Assembly: GCA_031276585.1 (NCBI GenBank)
Contig: JAISMT010000089.1
Coordinates: 1-6,194 of the forward strand
DNA: 6,194 nucleotides
DNA from: Bifidobacteriaceae bacterium
GTDB lineage: Bacteria; Actinomycetota; Actinomycetes; Actinomycetales; WQXJ01
Direction: 5' to 3'
Under the pieces are notes generated by a model. It saw nothing but the letters and a program-made list of their open reading frames with translations. It searched no databases and was not told where the DNA came from. Position 1 is the stretch's first letter, and every line of letters begins with the position of its first letter. Positions 1-6,022 of this stretch are shown one piece after another. The translations under genes were made by a program, and so were the position numbers.

Positions 1-1
1 G

Positions 2-376
2 GCCGGCCACCGGGTGGGGGTTATCACCATCACCGTGTTTGTAGCCACTTTGGAGGAGACCTCAGCTTGGTTGGATGCGTTGGCGCAGATTCCCGGTATT
101 GAGGACGCTAGTTACTCCAACATTACGGAAACCACTTTGGGTACCCAAACGGGATACACCGCAAACTGTTCCGCACAGATCAACCTGCTAGGTCTTTCGG
201 GCAAAGTGTTGGGGCCCCAGTTTGAGCAGTGGGCAGCGGAAGCTAAGACAGCGCCCGATGCCGCCCCGGCAGACACGGAAACGGCAAAAGATGCCCAGGC
301 GGCATCGGCCACCCAAACGGGTGCTAAACCCGACAGTAACGCCGCCGCCCCGCCCTCAACCGGAGAGGCCCACTGA
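2..376 (+). CDS. pilN: PilN-like type IV pilus assembly protein, C-terminal part (5' end outside window)
   Basis: The frame is open from base 2 with no stop, so the gene begins upstream. The GTG at 14 lies inside a beta strand (GHRVGVITITVFVATLEETS) and has no ribosome site, so it is not taken as the start. About 75 visible residues resemble the end of the periplasmic/extracytoplasmic PilN domain: a strand (VGVITITVFVATLE), a helix (TSAWLDALAQIPGIEDA), then strands (YTANCSAQINLLGLSG). The last 45 or so residues are an Ala/Pro/Thr-rich tail with no visible fold. In characterised systems PilN is a bitopic membrane protein that binds cytoplasmic PilM and pairs with PilO to link the pilus motor to the envelope. 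The stop overlaps the next start by one base (TGATG), which suggests translational coupling. The call rests on the fold-like pattern plus the PilO-like neighbour; a GspL-like secretion protein is the alternative. Confidence 0.68.
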   Translation, partial: AGHRVGVITITVFVATLEETSAWLDALAQIPGIEDASYSNITETTLGTQTGYTANCSAQINLLGLSGKVLGPQFEQWAAEAKTAPDAAPADTETAKDAQAASATQTGAKPDSNAAAPPSTGEAH

Positions 377-1032
377 TGCGTGATAAGAAAAACGGGCTAA
401 TGATGGCGCTGGTAGTGCTGTTATGCCTGGCTCTAGCTACTGGAACCTATTTTGTGCTCTATGCCCCCACGTTGGAGGCCCGCAGCCGGGCCCTCAAACA
501 AGCTGCAGCCGTAGAAACCCAAAACGCTTCAACCCGTAATGAACTGGACGTGCTAGCCCAACTACAAGAAGAACTCCCTCAAATGGAAGCTGATCTAGCC
601 GCCAGCCGCTCCAAGTTCCCCACCTCGGGCGAACTTTCCGAGTTCACGTCCTACCTGGCGGAGTTGGCGCGTTCCAGTGTGACGCGGGTAACCAACGTGA
701 CCGCTAGCCGGGCGGTGGCCTTGACCTTAGCGCAACCGTTACCCGCTGGGCCGGGCGGCTATACGCCTCCCGTTGTGCCACCGCCACCACCGGGCCTGTA
801 TCAATATCACTTCCAAATCACCCTGACCGGCACAGTGGAACAAACCCAAGCTTTCCTCCGAAGTTTGCAAGCCGATTCTGCCCGGATGTTTCTGGTCAAT
901 GCCGTGGAAGTCCAGGGCAGCGAACTGACACCCGGTGCCACCACTAACCAGGCGGAATATGTGGTTACCGGCTACACCTACGCGTTAGTGCCAGTGGATC
1001 AAATTCCGACTCAAGTCGAGGGAGGCCAGTGA
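376..1032 (+). CDS. pilO: PilO-like type IV pilus inner-membrane alignment protein
   Basis: This 218-residue protein has the PilO layout. A short basic N-terminus (MRDKKNG) is followed by one membrane segment at about residues 8-30, then a coiled-coil-like region at about 33-85 rich in Ala, Leu, Gln and Glu. A C-terminal alpha/beta domain runs from about 141 to 215, with strands such as YQYHFQITLTGTVEQTQAFL typical of the PilO ferredoxin-like fold. Family knowledge: PilO dimerises with PilN and is part of the platform that positions the pilus motor. The ATG at 376 has a ribosome site GGAGAGG at 362-368, seven bases upstream, and overlaps the pilN stop. An unusual insert at residues 121-140 (PLPAGPGGYTPPVVPPPPPG) separates the helical part from the C-terminal domain; five consecutive prolines suggest a need for EF-P during translation. 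GspM is the alternative assignment. Confidence 0.72.
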   Translation: MRDKKNGLMMALVVLLCLALATGTYFVLYAPTLEARSRALKQAAAVETQNASTRNELDVLAQLQEELPQMEADLAASRSKFPTSGELSEFTSYLAELARSSVTRVTNVTASRAVALTLAQPLPAGPGGYTPPVVPPPPPGLYQYHFQITLTGTVEQTQAFLRSLQADSARMFLVNAVEVQGSELTPGATTNQAEYVVTGYTYALVPVDQIPTQVEGGQ

Positions 1033-1034
1033 TA
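1020..1034 (+). promoter_or_regulatory. Ribosome binding site choosing ATG 1035 over GTG 1029
   Basis: GGGAGG at 1020-1025 lies inside the last codons of pilO. Its distance is nine bases to the ATG at 1035 but only three to the in-frame GTG at 1029. The ATG is therefore preferred, even though the GTG would give the common four-base GTGA overlap with the pilO stop. The choice changes the protein by only two residues and leaves the signal peptide intact. Confidence 0.6.
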
Positions 1035-3095
1035 ATGATCCGAGTCTGGAACCGGCGGGCGTGGTGGGTGGTTCCTACCGCGGTCGCGTTGGTAGGAGTA
1101 ATAGTGGTAGCTGCGGGACAAGCGGAAGCGGGCGGGAAAGCCGCGCTAGTCCCGGCGGCACAACCGGAGATTCGACCGCCCGGGGTGCCTGCAGTATTGA
1201 CGGACGATGCCGCCCCGGCAGAAGCCCGCAAAGACCGCCGCTCGGTGGATACCGGCGTGGGGGTTTGGAAGCAAAGCGTTTACGTTTGGGGTTACGCCAA
1301 CGGTGGCATAGCCGGCGCCAACCAAGGCGCTACCTTCAAACCCAACCCGTCCGGTTCGCAGAGCATCGAAGAATGCATGAACAGCGGTAAAACACTCGAA
1401 GAATGTATGGAGCAAGATCCCGGTCCTTGCCAAGGTTTGCCCAAAGATGAATACGAAGTTTGCTTGGGCACCAAACCGCCCGCTGATATGCCACTACCAC
1501 CAGTCAGTGAAAACAATTATCCGCCTTCCAAAGTGATTGGGTTACCCCAAGATTCCATAGTGGAGATGACTTCTGGGATCTACAACATGAACGCCGTAGA
1601 CACTAGGGGTTGTGTTTGGGGTTGGGGAGACTGGGGAGGCTGGCGGGACGGTACCGGACGCCGGGAGGGTAAAACCTCTTCTAACCCTTCTGTACCACCC
1701 CGGCCAGTGCGCATAGGCACCAACACCGGAGGGTCTGGTACCCAACTTTGCGGGGTTTCGGTGTTGAGTGGCACCGAGATGTCAGGCGCTGCTATCACCC
1801 GGGGTGGCCTGGTCTATTCGTGGGGTATGCATAACTATGGTGGTCCAGGCCGGGAGTCCGATGCCGCCAACAACCAGATTGGGGCCCAAGCGGTGGTGGG
1901 ATTACCGGACCCCACCTTGGAAGGTAACCGTCCGGTGCAACTAGAAGGCGGTTATAACAACTATTGGGTAATACTAGAAAATGGCGATGTTTACTACTTT
2001 GGCCGGGATGGGCTTTTGGGGGCCACCTATAACTATGAACGTCCGGACCAGCCGGGTTGGCATTCGGGCTACAAATATCCTAATGAACCGGATATGCGAG
2101 GGTCCACCAATAAACCAGTCAAGGCGGTGCAATCAGAGGCGTTGAGTAAGTGGTTCAAACGGGCTCATAACCCGGCGGGACATATTACGCAAATTCACTC
2201 CGGTATTGGTTTTGGGGGCGCGGTACTTTCTACCGGCCAAGTCATTACTTGGGGTTATAGCCAACATTTTTCGGCACTAGGCCGGAACTGTACCACCGAT
2301 AAGAATGGAAAAAAGCTCAGTACGGCGGCCCAAAACCAATGTGCGCGCACGCCAGGATATGTCGATTTTGGGACCCAAGGCGGCAAACCTTTCCGTCCGG
2401 TGATTATTGGATTATCTTGCGCTTTTACCGCAATGTTTGTGCTTTCCGAAGATGGCGTGTTGTACGGTTGGGGTAAGCCGGAAAGAAGTTATGAACGGCT
2501 ACCGGACAATGGTGACCGGGGGGAGGAACTAAAAGTGGTGCAATACGTTCAAGGCGACCAAAGCAACGATGCTGGTGCAGTGGTGGCAGTGGCCAGCGGC
2601 GTGGCGTCTTACCAGACCGGGCAAGGGTACGTTTTGTGGTGGTACCGCGATAAGAACGGGGTTGACCCGGTAGCCTGTCTAGACCCTAAAAACCATAGTA
2701 AAAAAGTGCCGGGTTGTAAGCAGCCTGGCGGCATTGAAGTATGGGGCCGAGGCTACAACCCGCGGGGTTCGTTGGGGCACGATGGCGGAAACTGGGGACA
2801 CAAAGGACTCTTCAATGAGACCAATTCCCGGCCAGTTTGGTTCACCCCCTATCATTACCATAGGTGCGGCGAACCATACGGTTCTGGGTCGCGAACCATT
2901 CCAGAGGCCACCAACTTTACGGGGGTCAACGGGATAGTTGGCAGTAGTCCTTATAGATATGCGGATTGCAAAGACCTGAATATTCCGGAGGTGCGGCCGG
3001 GCGGAACCGGTTACAAGTATCGCTTTACTCTTGAGGAGTGTCTAGAAGGAAAGTGTGCTTGTACAAAAATTGATGATAAAGGAAAGTGCCTTTGA
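1035..3095 (+). CDS. Secreted RCC1-repeat beta-propeller protein with cysteine-rich flanks
   Basis: This 686-residue protein has a Sec-type signal peptide: basic RVWNRR, a hydrophobic core at about 9-28, and an A-E-A cleavage site with predicted cut after residue 32. The body carries seven RCC1-like motifs (aromatic/small residue followed by Gly) centred at residues 85 (VYVWG), 195 (CVWGWG), 263 (LVYSWG), 322 (DVYYFG), 406 (QVITWG), 479 (VLYGWG) and 570 (IEVWG, followed by GSLGHD). Most are preceded by a small-residue strand such as SGAAITRGG or FTAMFVLSEDG, as in RCC1/ATS1 proteins. Seven blades fit the RCC1 propeller, but spacing of 59-110 residues is wider and less regular than the usual 50-60, implying long loops. 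There are 17 cysteines, clustered near residues 114-143 and 645-685. No C-terminal membrane helix or LPXTG motif is seen. The gene lies two bases after pilO and one base before the kinase gene. Its molecular role is unknown; an extracellular binding or pilus-associated role is inferred from export and context. Confidence 0.75.
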   Translation: MIRVWNRRAWWVVPTAVALVGVIVVAAGQAEAGGKAALVPAAQPEIRPPGVPAVLTDDAAPAEARKDRRSVDTGVGVWKQSVYVWGYANGGIAGANQGATFKPNPSGSQSIEECMNSGKTLEECMEQDPGPCQGLPKDEYEVCLGTKPPADMPLPPVSENNYPPSKVIGLPQDSIVEMTSGIYNMNAVDTRGCVWGWGDWGGWRDGTGRREGKTSSNPSVPPRPVRIGTNTGGSGTQLCGVSVLSGTEMSGAAITRGGLVYSWGMHNYGGPGRESDAANNQIGAQAVVGLPDPTLEGNRPVQLEGGYNNYWVILENGDVYYFGRDGLLGATYNYERPDQPGWHSGYKYPNEPDMRGSTNKPVKAVQSEALSKWFKRAHNPAGHITQIHSGIGFGGAVLSTGQVITWGYSQHFSALGRNCTTDKNGKKLSTAAQNQCARTPGYVDFGTQGGKPFRPVIIGLSCAFTAMFVLSEDGVLYGWGKPERSYERLPDNGDRGEELKVVQYVQGDQSNDAGAVVAVASGVASYQTGQGYVLWWYRDKNGVDPVACLDPKNHSKKVPGCKQPGGIEVWGRGYNPRGSLGHDGGNWGHKGLFNETNSRPVWFTPYHYHRCGEPYGSGSRTIPEATNFTGVNGIVGSSPYRYADCKDLNIPEVRPGGTGYKYRFTLEECLEGKCACTKIDDKGKCL
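1368..1466 (+). other. Coding segment for N-terminal cysteine cluster of the propeller protein
   Basis: Between blades 1 and 2, residues 112-144 hold four cysteines (114, 124, 132, 143). Two copies of a [ST]-[IL]-E-E-C-M motif (SIEECM and TLEECM) lie ten residues apart. The motif returns once at the protein's extreme C-terminus (TLEECL). Disulfide bonding is plausible because the protein is exported. No named cysteine domain was recognised. Confidence 0.5.
3078..3093 (+). promoter_or_regulatory. Possible small hairpin covering the cvnA ribosome site
   Basis: AAAGG (3078-3082) and CCTTT (3089-3093) can pair around a six-base loop, with a possible extra T-G pair at 3077/3094. The stem contains the AAGGA that would serve as the ribosome site for ATG 3097. 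The right arm runs into the TGA stop (3093-3095) of the propeller gene. A ribosome finishing the upstream gene would open the stem, so translation of the two genes could be coupled. A five-base-pair stem is weak and could be chance. Confidence 0.3.
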
Positions 3096-3096
3096 T

Positions 3097-5964
3097 ATGC
3101 CTAGAATCCAATTTCTGGCTGAGTCATCCGGGCTAGAACAGCTCGTTGACCTGGCCAGCTTCCCCAATTTGGTGCAGATAGGCGCTATTTTGGCGGTGTT
3201 AGCGCTGGTGGGACTGGGAGTTTTGATCTCCCTGTCTAGTACCATTAAACGGCTCAAAGCTCAGGTGACACAGGTAGAGGTGGCCACGCAATTTGCGCCC
3301 ACTGCCTGGAAAGCCTCGGCGGAACCCGGCGTGCCGGGTGCCCCCGCAACTCAGCTGGCGCCGGTAGCCCCGGCCGGGCAGCCGTTTTCCGCTATCCCAA
3401 AGCCCCAACGGGCAACCACTAACCCGGATGGCGGGTTTGTTTCGTTTGCCGATCTGGTAGCGGGGCCAAGTGTCGCTGATTTTCCCGCCGTAAAAGCGCC
3501 ATTCTCAGCAGCGGAGCCATTTGTGGCTGCCGATCCGTTTGCTACCGGAGATCCTTTTGCTCCGGTAGAGCCGGGGGCTAGTCCCCTAGAGTCAGCAGTT
3601 CAACCCGCAGCGCCGGTAACTCAAGGTTCGGAACTAAGCCAAGCCGTGCCGGTGGCCATCAACACCACGGCCCGGCGTGAGATCACGCTGGTGGGCCGCG
3701 CCATGAAGATCTTGGATCAGCTAGAACAATCGGAGACAGACCCGGACAAATTGTTCGCTCTGTTTGGGCTGGACAACTTGATGGCCCGGATCCGGCGTGG
3801 TGCTGAAGCGCAAATGATCCTGGCGGGGCGAGACCCGGAACGTTCCATTCGTGAACCGTTAACGATGTCTGATGTGGTCCGCACGGCGGCTTCTCAAATC
3901 GAGTACTACGAACGAGTTAAGATCGCCGTGGAATGGGATCCCATGATCCGTGCTTATGCGGTGGTGCCTTTGGCGCACCTGGTGGCTGAGCTGCTGGAAA
4001 ATGCGGCTGCCTTTAGCCCGGAAGGGGCTGTGGTAGAAGTTAGCGGTAGTAACCAGCAAGGTGATTTGGTGCTGGCGGTGGTAGACAACGGCGTGGGTAT
4101 GGCCCCGGAGGAACTCACTTGGGCTAACCAAGTGCTGCAAGCGGGGCCTAGTCCGGAAGATCTGGCCCGGGGCCGTCTTGGGGTAGCGGTGGTATCCCGG
4201 TTGGCGGCTCGGTTGGGCGTTACGGTTTCTTTTGCTCCCGTACCGGGGGAAAACGCTAGCGGTACCGCGGCCACAGTGCGAGTGCCTTCCCAGTTGCTGG
4301 ATGACAGGCCACCGGAACAAGGCCGCCGCGCCCCGGGCGGGGAAGAACCAGTTTTAGCCCCCCAACCGCAATTAGATGCCGCGGTAGCTTCCGAGGGCTC
4401 TACTTCTGACCCCGCTTTTCAACCGCTTCATCTGGTGCCGGAAGGCGGCACTGAACTACCCCAACGGCGGGGTAAGGGCACTCCCAGTGCCGCGGAAACA
4501 CCGGTAGCGCCGGGCTTGGTTGCGACACCAGAAAACGTGCTCCCAGAAACCGAGCTAGGGCCGGTGGAACCCGGAACAGGGGACCTAGCGGCAGCATCAG
4601 CCGAACCGGCTTCAGCCGAGTCCACGCCAGCCGCAGCAGCGGTACCCCCCAACCGGCGGCGAGCCGGTGGTGCCCGGTTAGAACCAAGCGCTGAATCTCT
4701 TCTGCCTCCCGCTGGAACTGAAACCATGGTGCCTTTGGGGGCACGTTTCTCCCCGTTAGGGGAGGGGACCAGCCAGACGCCAGCAGCTCCGGTGCCACGC
4801 CATTCGGCTTCCCCCCAGGAGGTGGCCCCCAGCGATTGGCCTTCTCCGGCAGCGCTGCAGCCGTCAGAGGTGCTGCATACAAGCAGTGCCCCCTCCCGGC
4901 GCTCTTCTACAGACACTTCACCGGATCCGTTGGGTTTGTCAGATCCGTTGGGTGCGGCCCGGGAAACCGGAGAACTGGGTCCTTTGACTGGCACTTTTGA
5001 AGGCCCAATTACCTGGTCAGTGGGGGAAGCTAAGCCCGCTATTAGGCCGGGCCGCCCGGCTCATGTGACGGCTGATTTACCAGCCCTCTCGGAAGCATTA
5101 GCCTCCGGCAGCCCATCACCGGCCCCCGGCCAGCAGGCGCCGCGGCGCCTGTCAACGGCGGCCCGCCGCCCGGCGTTACCATCTCGCCAAGGGTTACCGC
5201 GCCGTTCTGAGTCCACCACCCCGGGCCTGGCTCCAGTGCCTTTTAGCGAGGCGCCACCTAACCCGGTAGCTTTCAACACGGCAGCGCCCAATCCAGTGCC
5301 CCCGCTTAACCCAGCGGCCTCGCCCCCGGTTTTAGCTTCACCTAACCCGGTGCCACCAAACCCAAGTGTTACCTCAACGGCTACTAACCCGCGGGTGGCG
5401 CCGGTTTTTACCCCAGCTCCGCCGGTACTTCCGGGTAACGGACCGGGTAACGGCCCCGCGGCATCGGCGGCTTATCCCGGCACCGTGGCCCCCCCGCTCA
5501 ACGGCACCCCACCAGGTGCTATACCGCCAGCCGCTGGCTTTAATTCACCACTCAGCATGGCGCCACCCGCTGGTTTTGCTCCACCACCGGGCGCCCTGCC
5601 CCCACCCCCCGCGGGCGGCACTTTCCAACCCGGGGGCAGCCCCTCAGGGGTCCCCGCTCCGGACTTCAACGGTTCCATTGCCGGTTCAGCGTTTGCACTG
5701 AAAGCTTCCATTCAAGAAGAAGCTTTAGCGGAACTAGCTGGGATCAACACTTACAAGCCAGAACGCGTCGAATCCAAACCGGCGTCAGGTCTGGCACGGC
5801 GTCAAACTGGAGTCTCGGCGCTACCAACGCCACCGCAACCCCCAGCCGCCCCCACCAAAACCCGCGACGCCAACAAAGTCCGTTCTGCTTTTAGCGCGTT
5901 CCAACGGGGCACTAAACGGGGGCGTAGTGGCCCTGGTGCCGGAGCGGGGGAAGCAGAACGGTGA
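3097..5964 (+). CDS. cvnA: CvnA-like conservon histidine-kinase-type membrane protein
   Basis: From ATG 3097 the product has 955 residues. Residues 1-24 are short and probably outside; 25-46 form one membrane helix, followed by basic KRLKAQ on the cytoplasmic side. Residues 60-185 are a disordered linker. A helical region at about 187-245 matches the dimerisation part of nitrate/nitrite-type actinobacterial kinases (DPDKLFALFGLDNLMARIRR). The ATPase core has an N box (ELLENAAAFSP, Asn302), a G1 box (DNGVGM, Asp330) and a G2-like segment (RGRLGVAVVSRLAARLG, 358-374), ending near 405. The rest is a Pro/Ala-rich tail ending in a basic helix-like motif (923-945) that resembles the end of many conservon kinases. 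Family knowledge: CvnA works with CvnB (roadblock), CvnC (DUF742) and CvnD (GTPase) at the membrane. Asn227 stands where related kinases have His, so phosphotransfer is doubtful. Alternative starts are GTG 3055 (+14 residues, ribosome site too close) and ATG 3073; 3097, one base after the upstream stop, is preferred. Confidence 0.82.
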   Translation: MPRIQFLAESSGLEQLVDLASFPNLVQIGAILAVLALVGLGVLISLSSTIKRLKAQVTQVEVATQFAPTAWKASAEPGVPGAPATQLAPVAPAGQPFSAIPKPQRATTNPDGGFVSFADLVAGPSVADFPAVKAPFSAAEPFVAADPFATGDPFAPVEPGASPLESAVQPAAPVTQGSELSQAVPVAINTTARREITLVGRAMKILDQLEQSETDPDKLFALFGLDNLMARIRRGAEAQMILAGRDPERSIREPLTMSDVVRTAASQIEYYERVKIAVEWDPMIRAYAVVPLAHLVAELLENAAAFSPEGAVVEVSGSNQQGDLVLAVVDNGVGMAPEELTWANQVLQAGPSPEDLARGRLGVAVVSRLAARLGVTVSFAPVPGENASGTAATVRVPSQLLDDRPPEQGRRAPGGEEPVLAPQPQLDAAVASEGSTSDPAFQPLHLVPEGGTELPQRRGKGTPSAAETPVAPGLVATPENVLPETELGPVEPGTGDLAAASAEPASAESTPAAAAVPPNRRRAGGARLEPSAESLLPPAGTETMVPLGARFSPLGEGTSQTPAAPVPRHSASPQEVAPSDWPSPAALQPSEVLHTSSAPSRRSSTDTSPDPLGLSDPLGAARETGELGPLTGTFEGPITWSVGEAKPAIRPGRPAHVTADLPALSEALASGSPSPAPGQQAPRRLSTAARRPALPSRQGLPRRSESTTPGLAPVPFSEAPPNPVAFNTAAPNPVPPLNPAASPPVLASPNPVPPNPSVTSTATNPRVAPVFTPAPPVLPGNGPGNGPAASAAYPGTVAPPLNGTPPGAIPPAAGFNSPLSMAPPAGFAPPPGALPPPPAGGTFQPGGSPSGVPAPDFNGSIAGSAFALKASIQEEALAELAGINTYKPERVESKPASGLARRQTGVSALPTPPQPPAAPTKTRDANKVRSAFSAFQRGTKRGRSGPGAGAGEAER
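3496..3573 (+). repeat. Imperfect 18-bp coding repeat (x-P-F-x-x-x hexapeptides) in the cvnA linker
   Basis: Residues 134-159 of CvnA read as four hexapeptide units, APFSAA, EPFVAA, DPFATG and DPFAPV, followed by EP. Phenylalanines fall at 136, 142, 148 and 154, an exact six-residue period. At DNA level this is an 18-base imperfect tandem repeat. It sits in the disordered linker between the membrane helix and the kinase core. Evenly spaced Asp/Glu-Pro-Phe units look like short linear binding motifs, but no partner can be named from sequence. Confidence 0.7.
4924..4953 (+). repeat. 12-bp direct repeat in the cvnA tail
   Basis: GATCCGTTGGGT occurs exactly at 4924-4935 and 4942-4953, an 18-base period, encoding DPLG twice (DPLGLSDPLG). 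This is a recent-looking small duplication in the disordered tail. Confidence 0.75.
5134..5151. repeat. 18-bp perfect palindrome inside the cvnA tail
   Basis: CAGGCGCCGCGGCGCCTG is identical to its own reverse complement over all 18 bases. It lies in the coding region for the disordered tail (around QAPRRLS). Flanking bases do not extend the symmetry. It could be a protein-binding site or a by-product of G+C-rich codons; nothing nearby supports an operator or terminator. Confidence 0.6.
5254..5403 (+). repeat. Asn-Pro-rich low-complexity segment of the cvnA tail
   Basis: Residues 720-769 of CvnA contain six Asn-Pro dipeptides (722, 732, 738, 750, 755, 764), three of them as NPV and several preceded by proline or serine. 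Spacing is irregular (5-12 residues), so this is a drifted motif array and not a clean tandem repeat. It is likely unstructured and may bind a partner. Confidence 0.55.
5431..5453 (+). repeat. Short tandem duplication encoding PGNGPGNG
   Basis: CCGGGTAACGG occurs at 5431-5441 and again at 5443-5453, a 12-base period that keeps the reading frame. It fits small in-frame expansions within the disordered tail. Confidence 0.7.
5863..5931 (+). other. Coding segment for the conserved basic C-terminal motif of CvnA
   Basis: Residues 923-945 (starting RDANKVRSAF, continuing SAFQRGTKRGRSG) are set off from the proline-rich tail by loss of prolines and by strong positive charge, and can form an amphipathic helix. 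As I recall the family, many actinobacterial conservon kinases end in a similar R-[ST]-x-x-x-[VA]-R-[SA]-x-[LMF]-S-[AG]-[LF]-Q-x-G pattern. Keeping it after 500 variable residues suggests a real docking role, possibly for CvnB, CvnC or CvnD. Confidence 0.5.
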
Positions 5965-6010
5965 AACACAAACCTACATCCCCCTATCGGCCCAACCGTA
6001 TGCCCATCCA

Positions 6011-6022
6011 AGGAGGAATCTG
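6011..6022 (+). promoter_or_regulatory. Strong ribosome binding site of the roadblock gene
   Basis: AGGAGGA at 6011-6017 is close to a perfect Shine-Dalgarno, with six bases between GGAGG and the ATG at 6023. It is the strongest ribosome site in the window, consistent with a roadblock protein made in excess over the kinase-like protein. The 58-base gap (5965-6022) shows no convincing promoter or terminator. Confidence 0.75.

Noticed and set aside
14..376. GTG at 14 as the true start of the first gene
   Set aside because: The frame is open to the window edge, the GTG falls inside a beta strand of the PilN-like domain, and no ribosome site precedes it.
1061..1390. Alternative plus-strand frame inside the propeller gene
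   Set aside because: The translation is Arg/Gly/Ser-rich without a domain and overlaps the signal peptide and first blade of the supported gene.
3859..4320. Minus-strand open frame of 153 codons opposite the kinase core
   Set aside because: It is fully antisense to conserved kinase motifs, has no recognisable domain and is expected from G+C-rich codon structure.
4400..4994. Long overlapping minus-strand open frames opposite the cvnA tail
   Set aside because: Both are Gly/Pro/Ala-rich mirror images of the low-complexity tail, with no domain or ribosome-site evidence.
5701..5726. Inverted repeat AAAGCTTC / GAAGCTTT with a ten-base loop
   Set aside because: It lies inside the cvnA coding frame with no following T-tract, and encodes a helix-like stretch rich in Lys/Glu codons, so it is not supported as a terminator.
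5965..6022. Possible internal promoter or terminator between cvnA and cvnB
   Set aside because: No -35/-10 pair, stable hairpin or T-tract is visible in the 58 bases; only the ribosome site is supported.
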